In this document: positions 10,508 through 23,178 of the stretch, in pieces
Layout: each line of letters starts with the position of its first letter
Position numbering within the stretch: position 1 is the stretch's first letter
Assembly (NCBI GenBank): GCA_028826165.1
Contig: JAPDFW010000033.1
Span: forward strand, 1 to 64,000
DNA from: Anaeramoeba ignava
Lineage: Eukaryota; Metamonada; Anaeramoebidae
Direction: 5' to 3'
DNA: 64,000 nucleotides
The notes under the pieces: generated by a model
The model's input: only the letters and a program-made list of their open reading frames with translations
What the model was told of the DNA's origin: nothing
Databases searched by the model: none
Program-made: the position numbers and the translations under genes

Positions 10508-13500
10508 ATGGAACCCAATCAAACAGATTTAAATTTGCTTGAACAATTGTTACTTAAAATTTTATCTCCACAGAACAAAGAAAGATTAGAAGCCGAAAAT
10601 AAATATCGAGAAATTCTTACTAAAAACGCAGATTTATGTCTATTGGGGCTTATTTTAGTCCTGGAAAATTCAAATCATCGATCGGTAAAAAAAATATTTT
10701 TTTTCTTTTTGTTTTTTTTTCTTATCTAAATTTTATTCATAAAAAAATGATGAAATTTAAAAAAAACTGATTTTTCCTTGTCCTATATATTGTATATATT
10801 ATGTTTTTGTTAGGCAAAGGAGCTATCAATGATTTTATTAAGACAATCTATGATCAAAAGAAACGATGAAAATGCAAGAATTTTTGATTTAACACAAGTT
10901 GAGACTCAAGAAAAAATCAAAAATAAGTTAATTTCCAATCTTGTTGCCCAGAAAAATCGGATTGTACAAAAGAAGGTGTGCGATGTTATTGCAGTTCTTG
11001 GGTCTTATCAACTCAAAAAGAGTATAAATAAAAAATCCAAAAAAAAAATCAATTAATAAATTAATTAAAATCAATAAAAATCAATTAAAGATAAATGGCC
11101 TGAATTGATTCCAAATTTATTGGGGATGATTTCAAATTTAGAAAGTGATTTAGTAGCAAATTTTTTTTACCTTTTCCAACAAATTGCAGTTTATACAGGA
11201 GTTTTACTTCAAGATTACACACAAGAGTTTTTAGAGTTATTTATGAAATATATTGATTCAAAAATACCACTTGAAATTAGAGTTTCAAATTTAAAAGCTT
11301 ATACTGCTTTTATTGTTTTAATTGCGAAACAGGATCGGCAAAAATTCCAATCAATTCTACCTGAAATGCTTCAAACAATAAGTGATTGCATTACTCAATC
11401 TCGATTTGATTTTGGAGAAATTTGTATTCAAGAGTTTATTGAAACTGCAGTATTGATTCCAAAGTTTTTTCTACCTCAAATAAATGATATTGTTGAAGGA
11501 ATGCTTTTTATAGCTGGTTCAACAGAGATTGATGAAAATATCCTTTATATAAATAATTAATCTAAAACAATTTATCTAAAAAAACATTCTTTTATCCTTG
11601 ATATTTTTTTTAATTTACAAATTCGGCAATTAGCAATAGAATATCTATTAATCATGACAGAAAAACTTCCGAGCGAAATGAATGAAATTGAAAACTTTAC
11701 AGAAAGAATCATATTGATTTTAATGCAAATGATAATCGATGTTTCTGATGATGATTATTGGGAAGAAACTCTTGTACATTTTTTTATTTATATATATATA
11801 AAAAGGAATAATTTGGAATGATATTAAATCACAATTTGAAATTTAGAGAAATAAAACAAATTTCGACAATACAGATACAGCAAAAGATGGACTTGAAAGA
11901 TTATCTGAGATGCTTGGCACATCTCAATTTGTTTCAGTTATTTTCCAGCATGTTTCATTACTATTTGAATCTGAGAATTGGAAGTTTCATTTTGGAGGAT
12001 TATCTGCAATTACAGCAATTGGACAGGGATGTTCTGAGGCAATCAAAGGAAATTTAGAAGAACTCATCCAAAAAATTGTGTCTTTTATCAATTCAAATCA
12101 TCCAAGAGTTAGATATATTGCTTGCAAAACATTATCCCAAATGTGCTTAGATTTTCCACATATTTTGCAAGATAATTATCATGAACTTTTGTTGAATTCA
12201 ATTGTTTCATTACTTGATGATTCAAGTTTCTTAACTACTCAAAAATGTGCTTCAGTTGCTCTTGTTAATTTTTGTTCTGGTGTTGATTCAGATATAATGG
12301 GATTTTATTCTGAAGGTATTCTTCAAAAGCTGGTTGATGTTCTTCAAAATAATGATATGAGTTTAAAAGAAGAGATTATAACAGCCATTTCTGCTGTTGC
12401 GAGTTCTACATCAGTTGGTTTGATAAAAGTTAGCTAGAAGAAATCAAATCAAATCAAATCAAATCAATTTAAAATCAAAACCAAAATCAAAATCAATTTA
12501 ATATCAAAATTAAAATCAAAATTAAAATCAATTTAAAATCAATTTAAAATCAATTTAATATCAATTTAAAATCAATTTAAAATCAATTTAAAATCAATTT
12601 AATATCAATTTAAAATCAATTTAAAATCAATTTAAAATTAAAATCAATTTAAAATCAATTTAATATCAATTTAATATCAATTTAAAATCAATTTAAAATC
12701 AATTTAAAATCAATTTAAAATCAATTTAAAATCAAAATCAATTTAATATCAATTTAAAATCAATTTAATATCAATTTAATATCAATTTAAAATTAATTTA
12801 AAATTAAAATCAATTTAAAATCAATTTAAAATCAAAATCAATTTAAAATTAAAATCAATTTAATATCAATTTAAAATCAAAATCAATTTAAAATCAATTT
12901 AAAATCAATTTAAAATCAATTTAATATCAATTTAATATCAATTTAAAATCAATTTAATATCAATTTAATATCAATTTAATATCAATTTAATATCAATTTA
13001 ATATCAATTTAATATCAATTTAAAATCAAAATCAATTTAAAATTAATTTAATATCAATTCAAAATCAATTTAAAATCAAAATCAAATCAAAATTAAAATC
13101 AAAATCAATTCAAAATCAAATCAAAATTAAAAATCAATTTAAAATTAAAATCAAATCAAAATCAAATTAAAATCAAAATTAAAATAGTTTTATGAAAAAT
13201 TCATTACTTACCTCAAAGATATATTATATAATGCAACAGGAATACAATACATCCAATTGCGTGGAAAAACAATGGAATGCATCTCAGTAATAGGAATAGC
13301 AGTTGGATTTGAAATTTTCGAAAAAGATGGAATTGAATTGATGGAATTCTTGCTCAAAAATCAAGACGAATTACAAAACGATACAAATCAACTTAATTTC
13401 CTTTTAAACACATGGACAAATTTATCAAGAGTTCTTGGGGATTCTTTTGGACCATATTTAGAGAATGTAATGCCGATGATACTGGAAATTGCAAAAGAAG

Positions 13501-14897
13501 AAATTGTGATTATTCCACTTAATGATTTTGATGATGAAATTGATCTTGGAGATTGCCAAATAATTGTCTCGGCTCAAGAACAATACGCAATCAAATCCTC
13601 AATGATTGAGGAGAAAATTTCCGTTATAACAATCCTCAATAACTTTGCAAGCAACTTGAGCATTTCTTTGTTGCCTTATATTGAAACAATATCCCAAATA
13701 AATATCAATTTTTTCAGGTTTTATTACAACGACTCTCTCAGAGTGGCCGCATTTCTTTGCAGTCTTGAAGTTGCAAAGAATGTGTTTCAATGTTTCGAAA
13801 ATGGAGTTTCAGGTGTAGATGAAGTATTTTTGAAGAAAATTATTGATCCAATTTTTGATAATTTAGTCAAAGCAATTTCCATTGAAAATGAACCGCAAAT
13901 TATCTCTGTTATCATTGAAACAATTGGTATTTTGCTTGAATCTTACAAATCTGGTCTTGATTCTTCACTTGTTGCTAAATTTTTGGATCAATTACCTAAA
14001 TTGATGGAAAAAAGAAAAAAACAACGACAAAAAATTCAACGCAAAATTAACCAAGACTCAAATCCAGAAGACATTGAGCACAACATCCAATCACGGAAAC
14101 AAACAGAAGAAGAAATACTGCTTCTTATCAGCCAGGCAATCACACCACTTTTCCAGTATCATTGCGATATTTTTCTGCCAATTTTCCGCGAAACAATCTT
14201 CCCGTTGTTTCGATCCTCACTTGAAGAACAAGGAAATGGGATAATTGAGATGCAGGTTGCGATTTGTGGATTTGTTGATATTGTCGAATATTGCAGCCAC
14301 GATGTATTCAAAGAGTTCTGGGGATTCTATAATCCTTATGTGTTCAAATACATTTCATCAAATGATCCAAATCTTAGACAAACTTGTGTTTATTGTTCTG
14401 GAACTTTTGCGAAATTTGGAGGATCATTTTTCAATTCACATTCCAAAAAATGGGTTGAAGAATTAATAAGAGTAATTTTTCTTGAAGATTCACAAAGTGA
14501 AACAATGAGAATTGCTACTGATAATGCAGTTAATGCACTTGCAAAGTTTTGTCGTTTTCAAGCAGAAAATATTCCTTTAAAAGAGTGTTTTGAAACGTTT
14601 TTTTCTTGTCTTCCCATTTCTCATGATCAAGAAGAAGCAAAATCTGTTTATTCTTTTCTTTGTGATTTTATTGAAGAAGAAAATTCTTTTATTTTGGGAG
14701 AAAATTATTTGAATGCTCAAAAAATTATTGAAATTTTTGTTTTTGTTATTAATTCTCATCTTGTTGAAGAAGAAACTTTTCAAAGAATAATTAATATTTT
14801 TGTTCAATTTAAAAAGATTTTTACTCAAAAAGAATTTTTACAAATGATTTCTTTTTTGGATTCTCAAGAAATAATTGAAATTATTTTAAATTTTTAA
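10508..14897 (+). CDS. IPO5: Importin-5 / karyopherin beta-3 (RanBP5)
   Basis: Nuclear import receptor built of HEAT repeats, carrying ribosomal proteins and histones in a Ran-dependent manner. Exons: 10508-10684, 10814-11021, 11091-11537, 11619-11773, 11847-12428, 13188-14897. Together they give 1,092 residues, against about 1,097 for the human protein. Diagnostic segments in order: VQKKVCDVIAVLG, then KWPELIPNLL; KIRQLAIEYL; FHFGGLSAITAIGQGC; HPRVRYIACKTLSQMCLDF; LRGKTMECISVIGIAVG; YYNDSLRVAAFLCS; DPNLRQTCVYCSGTFAKFGG. The first intron and the last two have gt...ag ends in phase 0. Intron 2 is phase 1. Intron 3 (11538-11618) has the AT-AC ends and signals of a U12-type intron. The fifth intron is 759 bases of simple repeat. 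No frame break is needed. Confidence 0.96.
11538..11618 (+). other. U12-type AT-AC intron in IPO5
   Basis: The 81-base intron begins ATATCCTTTA, matching the minor-spliceosome donor consensus. It contains TCCTTGAT with its branch adenosine at 11601, 17 bases before the end, and it ends ...AATTTAC. Splicing joins GAT GAA A to AA ATT CGG, giving DEKIRQLAIEYL, which aligns with the RQLALEV segment of importin-5. No GT-AG pair in this stretch keeps the conserved residues. Confidence 0.88.
12429..13187 (+). repeat. Repeat-filled IPO5 intron (TCAATTTAAAA units)
   Basis: The 759-base intron consists almost wholly of an 11-12 base unit, TCAATTTAAAA or TCAATTTAATA, repeated some 50-60 times with spacers of AAATCAAA. 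It starts gttagctag after GLIK and ends aaaatag before FYEKFITYLKD, phase 0. The coding strand has an imbalance of C over G throughout. Confidence 0.9.
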
Positions 14898-15225
14898 TTC
14901 AAAAAAATAATCAAAAAAAAATAAAAAGATCTAATTGAAAAATTTTTCTTTTTAATTTTTATTTTTTTGTGGTTAATTTTCTTTTATCAAAATCCAAAAA
15001 AAAAACAACAAAGAAAGAAAGAAAAAAAATTTTTATAATTTTAATTTTCATTTTTTTCATTTTTTCTTTCAATTTTTTTTTTATATCGTTATTTTTTTTC
15101 TTTTTAATTTTTCTTTTATTTTCTCGTTTTTTTTTTTTTTTAACGAAAACAACAACAAAAAAAACCAAAATAAAAAAAACCAAAATATAAAAAAACAAAC
15201 ATAAAAATAAAATATCCAAAAAAAA
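14898..15225. other. Intergenic homopolymer-rich spacer
   Basis: The 328 bases between importin-5 and the RapGAP gene are runs of A and T with no supported gene. Open frames on both strands encode only Lys/Phe/Ile low-complexity peptides. Confidence 0.7.
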
Positions 15226-17173
15226 ATGACAAATAGTAATACTAAAGAAGATCCAACAAATAATATTAAAATCGGGATTTCAAACAAAATTAATCAACAA
15301 GAATCAACACATCTTCTTGAAATTGAGCTTGAAAGTGAACCTACAGATTTTATGGAAAATGAAAATGAAAATGAAAAATGAAAAAGAAAAAGAAAAAGAA
15401 AAAATTAAATTTTCCCGATTATTTACTCAAGAAACAGAAATTTGGAAACTTGAAACATTTATTGAAAAACAAGAAAAGAAAACATTTGAATTTGATTTAA
15501 GTTTACCTTTTCAAGATAATTTTCTTAAAAACGGTAAAAAAAAAAAATTGATTTAATAGAAAAAAATTGATTTAATAAAAAAGTATAAAATATTTTGGAA
15601 TTAAAAATTCATGGAGCAGATCATGATAATTATGTTCTAAATCACCCTGAAAAAGGATATCTTGTTGTTTCTGTTATGGAAATTGTAAAAGATAAAGAAA
15701 AATATTATAAAATATTAGAACATTCACAAACAGGAATTAGAATCAAAGAAATTTCCAAATCAGATATTGGGAATTCTTTTATGCGCGGTTTATTTTGTAT
15801 GGGTCCTTCAATTAGTAATATTTTTAAGAAAGTTGAGCCAAGTTATAAAGATACTTCGATTACTTTTTGTGATCCAGGTATTTATGAAGTTGATAATGAT
15901 TTAATCGAAATGGAAAATGCAATGGTATTTTTGAAATATTTTTGGAATTTTTTTGGAATTTAATTAAAATATTTTTTTTTCTATAGCATGTTAAAACTTA
16001 TAAATTTGGTGTTTTATATGCTAAAGAAGGTCAAATTACTGAAACTGATATTCTTTCAAATGGTTTGTTTAAAACTTTTTTTTTCCGAAATTTTTCTAAA
16101 TTTAAATATTTTAAATTTTTTTTTTTGAAAAAATAAAAGAAACTGGAAGTCCTGCTTTTGATGATTTTCTTAATTTAATTGGTGAGAAAATTGAGTTAAA
16201 AGGTTTTAAAGGTTATCGTGGAGGTTTAGATATTAAAAGTAAAATTCAATTAAAATTCATTTATAAAATTAAAATTAAATTAAAATTAAAATTAAAATTA
16301 AATCAATCAAAATGGAAATTAAATTTTTTTAATACTAATTAGGTGGAGGAAGTGGTAAACATAGTTTCTTTTCAAAGTGGAAAAATTTTGAAATAATGTT
16401 TCATGTTGCAACACTTCTTCCAACAAATGATCCAAAAAAAGATCCTCAACAAGTACTTTGATTAAATAAATTTTCCTAATTTTTTTAAAAAAGAAAAACC
16501 AAATTATTTATATTACATTTCATTTCCAATTTACTTAATCAAAAAAAAAAATACAAATTTATTATAATTATTTTAGATTGATAAGAAAAGACACATTGGA
16601 AATGATGTTGTAGTAATTATTTTTCTTGATGGAGATGTTAAATATAACCCAGAAACAATGGCATCAAAACAAAATCGTATTTTTCAACTTTTTAATCAAT
16701 TCATTTTAATTTTAATTTTAAATTTAAATTTTAATTTTGTTTTTTTTCTATTTAAAAAAAAATAGATATTTTTATTGCTGTTCGACCTATAAAATCAAAT
16801 AATTCTGGTAAAACCAATTATTTGTAAGTTTAAATTAAAAATTAAAAATTAAAAATCAAATATTAATTAAAAAAACAAAAAGATTTGATGTTTGTAGAAA
16901 AAATGAAATTGAACAATTTGAACCAATGTTACCAACACCTCCAATTGTTACAAATGAAAATTTAAAAGATACACTTTTATCAAAAGGTAATTCCAAAAAT
17001 ATAAAAAAAAAATTTTTTTATTCCACTTTTTTTTAATTAATATTTTTTTTTTGTTATTTTTAATAGCTTGTTCTGGTGAAAGATCAACTATTATGTCTGG
17101 AAGTTTTGGAGAAAGATTTAAACGTTATAGGAAAAATATTCTTGAAAAAATTTATGAAGAATATGAAAATTAA
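15226..17173 (+). CDS. Rap1GAP-type GTPase-activating protein
   Basis: Nine exons: 15226-15533, 15620-15924, 15987-16062, 16140-16238, 16343-16452, 16577-16676, 16766-16823, 16898-16986, 17067-17173. They give about 416 residues if one extra A in the run at 15374-15378 is discounted; as written the first exon hits a stop after NENENEK. The Rap/Ran-GAP domain shows DNYVLNHPEKGYLVVSV, YKFGVLYAKEGQ, GSPAFDDFLNLIG, KGFKGYRGGLDIK, FEIMFHVATLLP and KRHIGNDVVVIIFLD. The last contains the catalytic Asn (HIGND) that acts as the 'Asn thumb' on Rap. The segment FIAVRPIKSNN follows. It should switch off Rap-type GTPases in the cytosol or at membranes. The acceptor of exon 2 could be three bases earlier. 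No GoLoco or PDZ motif was seen. Confidence 0.9.
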
Positions 17174-18078
17174 AAGTTGGAAAAGAAAAGAAAAGAAATG
17201 AAATGAAATTTTTTTTCAATAAAAAATTAAACAAAAATTTTAACTAAAAATGATAATTTTTTTCTTTCTTTCTTTTCCAAAACTTTTATAATTAAAAAAT
17301 ATTTTAAAAAAAAACCAAATCCAAAAATTTTTTTAATAAAAAAAAAAAGCAAAAAAATGAAACAAACAAAAAACAAAAATGAAAAAGAAAGTCAAATTAT
17401 TGATTTTTTCAAGAATTTATTAATTAATTTATAATTTGTTTAAATTAAAAAAGGGGATATTCAATTTTTGATAATCCAAATTTTTTATTTTTTTTAATAA
17501 ATGTTTAGTTAATGTTTTGCTTTTTGGGGAGTTTATTATTGAAGGGTTGAAAAGGAAAAATCTTTTTAATTGTTTGAGATCTTAAATTTTCTTTTTTGCT
17601 TTTTTTTTATTTTTTAATTGAGAAAAGATTTAAAAAAAACAAAAAAAAAATGGATTTAAATTTAATTTTATATTTTTTGTTTTAATTAAATATTTTTCCG
17701 TTTTTTTTTGTTTTTTTTTAATAAAAATAAAAATAAAAATAAAAAAGAAGAAAAAGAACCAAATCATTAAATCAATTTAAAAAAACCAAAGTAAATTAAG
17801 ATAATTAATTAAACCACGTGTAAACAACCTTTTTTTTTTTTTTTTTCTTTTGATCGAATTTAAAAAAAAAATTTTTTTTTATTAATTTCATTTTTCAATT
17901 TTAAATTAAAGTAAAAAATAAAATTAAAAATAAAAATAAAATAAAAATAAAATAAACAATAAAAATTTTATTTATTTTTATTCGAATAACAAATTATAAT
18001 AAAAAATAAAATAAAAATAAATTTTAATTTTAATTTTGATTGAATTTTGATTTAGAAATTCTTAAAAATCAAATAAGA
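17174..18078. other. Intergenic region upstream of INO1, with a CACGTG box
   Basis: This 905-base AT-rich stretch has no supported gene. It holds one GC-containing palindrome, CACGTG at 17815-17820, about 260 bases before the INO1 start codon, followed by a T-run. CACGTG is the core E-box bound by bHLH factors; its use here is inference. Confidence 0.45.
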
Positions 18079-21000
18079 ATGATTACAGACTTTGTTGTTG
18101 AAAGCCCAAACGTTAAATATGGTGAAGATGAGATACTTAGTAAATACAAATATCACACGACAAAAGTAGAAAAAAAAGATGGTAAATATATTGTTCATCC
18201 AGTTGAAGAAGAATATGAATTTAAAACTTTGACAAAAGTCCCAAAATTAGGGTAATTAATTAAAAAACAACAAAAAAAAAAAATCAAATAAAATCAAATA
18301 AAAAAAAAAAAATTTTTTTTATTATTAAAATAAAAAGAAATTGGATAAATATTTTATTTTGATCTTAATTCAAAATCTTTAATTATAAATAAAATTATAA
18401 ATTAAATTATAAATAAAATAATAAATTAAATTATAAATAAAATTATAAATAAAATTATAAATAAAATTATAAATTAAATTATAAATAAAATTATAAATAA
18501 AATTATAAATTAAATTATAAATTAAATTATAAATTAAATTATAAATTAAATTATAAATTAAATTATAAATTAAATTATAAATTAAATTATAAATAAAAAT
18601 TATAAATAAAATTATAAATAAAATTATAAATAAAATTATAAATTAAATTATAAATTAAAATTATAAATAAAATTATAAATTAAATTATAAATTAAATTAT
18701 AAATTAAATTATAAATAAAATTATAAATTAAATTATAAATTAAATTATAAATTAAATTATAAATAAAAATTATAAATAAAATTATAAATAAAATATAAAT
18801 AAAAATTATAAATAAAATTATAAATTAAAATATAAATTAAATTATAAATAAAATTATAAATTAAATTATAAATTAAATTATAAATTAAATTATAAATAAA
18901 AAATTATAAATAAAATTATAAATAAAATTATAAATAAAATTATAAATTAAATTATAAATAAAATTATAAATTAAATTATAAATAAAATTATAAATAAAAT
19001 TATAAATAAAATTATAAATTAAATTATAAATAAAATTATAAATTAAATTATAAATTAAATTATAAATTAAATTATAAAATTAAATTATAAATAAAAATTA
19101 TAAAATAAAATTATAAATATAAATTAAATTATAAATTAAAATATAAATTAAATTATAAATAAAAATTATAAATAAAATTATAAATAAAAATATAAATAAA
19201 ATTATAAATTAAATTAAAAATTAAAATATAAATTAAAATTATAAATTAAATTATAAATTAAATTATAAATAAAATTATAAATTAAATTATAAATTAAATT
19301 ATAAATTAAATTATAAATTAAATTATAAATTAAATTATAAAATAAAATTATAAATAAAATTATAAATAAATTATAAATTAAATTATAAATTAAATTATAA
19401 ATAAAAATATAAATAAAATTATAAATAAAATTATAAATAAAATTATAAATAAAATTATAAATTAAATTATAAATAAAATTATAAATAAAATTATAAATTA
19501 AATTATAAATAAAAATATAAATTAAATTATAAATAAAAATATAAATTAAATTATAAATAAAATTATAAATTAAATTATAAATTAAAATTATAAATTAAAT
19601 TATAAATTAAAAATATAAATTAAATTATAAATTAAATTATAAATTAAATTATAAATTAAATTATAAATAAAATTATAAATTAAAAAAATTATAAATTAAA
19701 TTATAAATAAAATTATAAATTAAATTATAAATTAAATAATAAATTAAATTATAAATTAAATTATAAATTAAATTATAAATAAAATTGTAAATTAAATTTA
19801 TAAATTAAAATTATAAAATAAAATTATAAATAAAAATTATAAATAAAATTATAAATTAAATTATAAATAAATTATAAATTAAATTATAAATTAAATTATA
19901 AATAAAATTATAAAATAAAATTATAAATAAATTATAAATTAAATTATAAATTAAATTATAAATAAAATTATAAATTAAATTATAAATAAAATTATAAATA
20001 AAATTATAAATTAAATTATAAATAAAATTATAAATTAAATTATAAATAAAATTATAAATTAAATTATAAATTAAATTATAAATAAAATTATAAATTAAAA
20101 TATAAATAAAATAATAAATAAAATAATAAATAAAATTATAAATTAAATTATAAATTAAATTATAAATAAAATTATAAATAAAATTATAAATAAATTATAA
20201 ATAAAATTATAAATAAAATTATAAATAAATTATAAATAAAATTATAAATTAAATTATAAATTAAAATATAAATTAAATTATAAATTAAATTAAATTAAAT
20301 TAAATTAAATTAAATCAAATAAAATTATATTAGACTCATGGTTGTTGGATGGGCTGGAAGTAACGGAACAACACTTACAGCAGGAATCATTGCTAATAGA
20401 GAAGGAATCACCTGGAAATCCAAAAACGGAACAGAACATCCCAATTATTATGGATCAATGACCCAATGCTCAGTAGTACGACTTGGAACCAATCAAGAAG
20501 ATGGAAGTGATGTCAACGTTCCAATCAAAGATATTCTCCCAATGGTTGATCCTAACAACATTGTTCTTGGAGGATGGGATATCAACGGAGCCAATCTTGC
20601 AGAAGCAATGGAAAGAGCAAAAGTGCTTCCATATGAGTTACAAAAACAATTGTATCCATTCATGAAAGATCTTGTCCCAATGCCATCAATTTACATACCA
20701 GACTTTATTGCAGCCAATCAATCGACTCGAGCAGACCACGTTTTGAAAGGAACCAAAAAGGAAATGGTTGAGCAATTAAGAAAAGATATTCGGGAATTCA
20801 AGGAAAAAACCAAATGCGACAAGGTTATTGTGCTTTGGACAGCAAACACAGAGAGATATTGCGATATTATTGAGGGATTCAACGACACATCCGAGAACTT
20901 GATGAAATCAATTGACAAAAACGGCGAAGAAATTTCACCATCAACACTTTTCTCAGTAGCTTCTATTCTTGAGGGATGCACATACATCAACGGATCACCA

Positions 21001-21705
21001 CAAAATACATTTGTTCCAGGAGTAATGGAACTTGCTTTAGAGCATCAAGTGATGATTGCTGGAGATGATTTCAAGACCGGACAAACCAAGTTCAAGTCTG
21101 TGATGGCAGATTTCCTTGTGTCAGCAGGAATCAAGCCGGTATCGATTGTATCATATAACCATTTAGGAAACAACGACGGAAAGAACTTGTCTGCACCCAA
21201 ACAATTCCGTTCCAAAGAAATCAGCAAAAGTAATGTTATCGATGATATTGTTGATTCAAACAGAATCTTATACCAAGAAGGAGAGCACCCAGACCATGTT
21301 GTTGTTATCAAGTATGTTCCTTATGTCGGAGACTCCAAACGTGCTCTTGATGAATACACCTCTCAAATCTTCTTGGGCGGACATAACACTATTGTTGTGC
21401 ATAACACTTGTGAAGACTCCCTCTTAGCTGCACCTATTATGGTTGATTTGATTGTTCTTGCTGAACTTGTTGAAAGAATCAAATTCAAAAAGGCAAACAT
21501 GAAAGAATTCGAAAATTTCCATCCTGTCATGTCAATTCTTTCTTATCTTCTTAAAGCTCCTCAAGTTCCTCAAAAAACTCCAGTCGTTAATGCTTTATTT
21601 AAACAAAGAGCTTGCATTGAAAATATTCTTAAGGCTTGTGTTGGTATTCAACCAGAAAATAACATGCTTTTGGAACATAAAACTCATCATATCAAAACAA
21701 ACTAA
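18079..21705 (+). CDS. INO1: Inositol-3-phosphate synthase (myo-inositol-1-phosphate synthase)
   Basis: Converts glucose 6-phosphate to 1L-myo-inositol 3-phosphate with NAD, the first step of inositol synthesis, in the cytosol. Exons 18079-18251 and 20334-21705 give 514 residues, the usual size. I start at [14 protein letters not shown], which matches the family N-terminus; the frame upstream has no ATG. The intron (phase 2) splits KVPKLG from [17 protein letters not shown], right before the NAD-binding Gly-rich motif. Other hallmarks: [127 protein letters not shown]. All active-site lysines and aspartates of these blocks are present. Codons are less AT-biased than in its neighbours, as expected for a highly expressed gene. 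Confidence 0.97.
18252..20333 (+). repeat. 2,082-base INO1 intron made of ATAAATTAAATT repeats
   Basis: From about 18360 to 20290 the intron is an almost pure array of TTATAAATTAAA and TTATAAATAAAA units of about 12 bases, well over 150 copies. It has occasional one-base slips and ends in TAAAT copies. The donor is ggtaatta and the acceptor ttatattag. It contains no open frame. Confidence 0.95.
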
Positions 21706-21899
21706 TTAATGAACTGATTTTTTTCAGTTTTCTTCTCCTTTTTTTCTTTTCTTAATCTTTTTACTTTTTACTTTTTACTTTTTGGATTTTTGAATCAAAA
21801 ACATTTGATTGGAGTTTTATTTTTTCTTTTATTTTTTTTTTCTTTTTCTTCTTTTGAAAAAAGTAAAAAAAAAACAATTCTCAAAACTAAAAAAAAAGT

Positions 21900-23140
21900 T
21901 TTCTTTTTCTTTTTCTTTCTTTTTAAATTTGAATTTGATTTTGAAGTTGAATTTGAATTTCATTTCAATTTGAAATTGAAATTGAAATTGAATTTGAAGT
22001 TGAAATTGAATTTGAATTTGAATTTGAATTTGAATTTGATTTTTAATTTGAATTTGAATTTGAAATTGAATTTGAAATTGAATTTAATTTGAATTTTAAA
22101 TTGAATTTGAATTTGAAATTGAAATTGAAATTGAATTTGAAGTTGAAATTGAATTTTAAATTGAATTTTAAATTTGAATTTGATTTTTAATTTGAAATTG
22201 AAATTGAAATTGAATTTGATATTGAATTTGATATTGAAATTGAATTTGAAATTGAATTTGATTTTGATTTTGAATTTGAATTTGATTTTGAATTTAAATT
22301 GATTTTGAATTTGAATTTGAATTTGATTTTGAATTTGAATTTGGATTTTGAATTTGATTTTGATTTTGAAATGGAATTTAAATTTGAATTTGGATTGAAT
22401 CTATATTTTGAATTTGAATTTGAATTTGATATTGAATTTTGATTTTGAATTTGATTTTGAAATTTGAAATTGAATTTGAAATTGAATTTAAATTTGAATT
22501 TGGATTGAATCTAAATTTTAATTTGAATTTGAATTTGAATTTGAATTTGAATTTGAATTTGAATTTGATTTTGAATTTGAAGTTGAATTTGAATTTGAAA
22601 TTGAAATTGAAATTTAAATTTGAAATTGATTTTGAATTTGAATTTGAATTGAATTTATATTTTGAATTTGAATTTGAATTTGAAATTGAATTTGAATTTA
22701 AATTTAAATTTGAAATTGATTTTGAATTTGAATTTGATATTGAATTTTGATTTTGAATTTGAATTTGATATTGAATTTGAATTTGAATTTGAATTTTAAA
22801 TTGAATTTGAAATTGAATTTTAAATTGAATTTGAATTTTAAATTGAATTTGAATTTGAAATTGAAATTGAATTTGAATTTTGAATTTGAAATTGAATTTG
22901 AAATTGAATTTTGATTTTGAATTTGAATTTGAATTTGATTTTGAATTTGATATTGATATTGAATTTGAATTTGAATTTGAATTTGAATTTGAATTTGAAT
23001 TTGAATTTGATTTTGATTTTGATTTTGATTTTGATTTTGAAATGGAATTTGATTTTGGATTTGAATTTGTATTTTGAATCTGAATTTTAATTTGATTTTG
23101 AAATTGAATTTGAAATTGAAATTGAATTTAAATTGTTTTT
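21900..23140 (+). repeat. GAATTT hexanucleotide repeat field
   Basis: About 1.2 kb of GAATTT, GAAATT and GATTTT hexamers lies after INO1. Because the unit is a multiple of three, open frames such as 22439-22750 and 22880-23077 persist and would encode Phe/Glu/Asn/Leu repeats. They lack conserved features and I do not call them genes. It lies between the convergent INO1 and Rab11 genes. Confidence 0.88.
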
Positions 23141-23178
23141 TTCTTTATAAAAGAAAAAGAAAAAGAAAAAGAAATTTT

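Noticed and set aside
11769-12057. Separate ORF starting near 11818
   Set aside because: It overlaps the intron and the fifth exon of IPO5 in a wrong frame.
22439-23077. Phe/Glu/Asn-Leu frames in the GAATTT field
   Set aside because: Six-base repeats keep frames open by chance; no start context, no non-repetitive residues.
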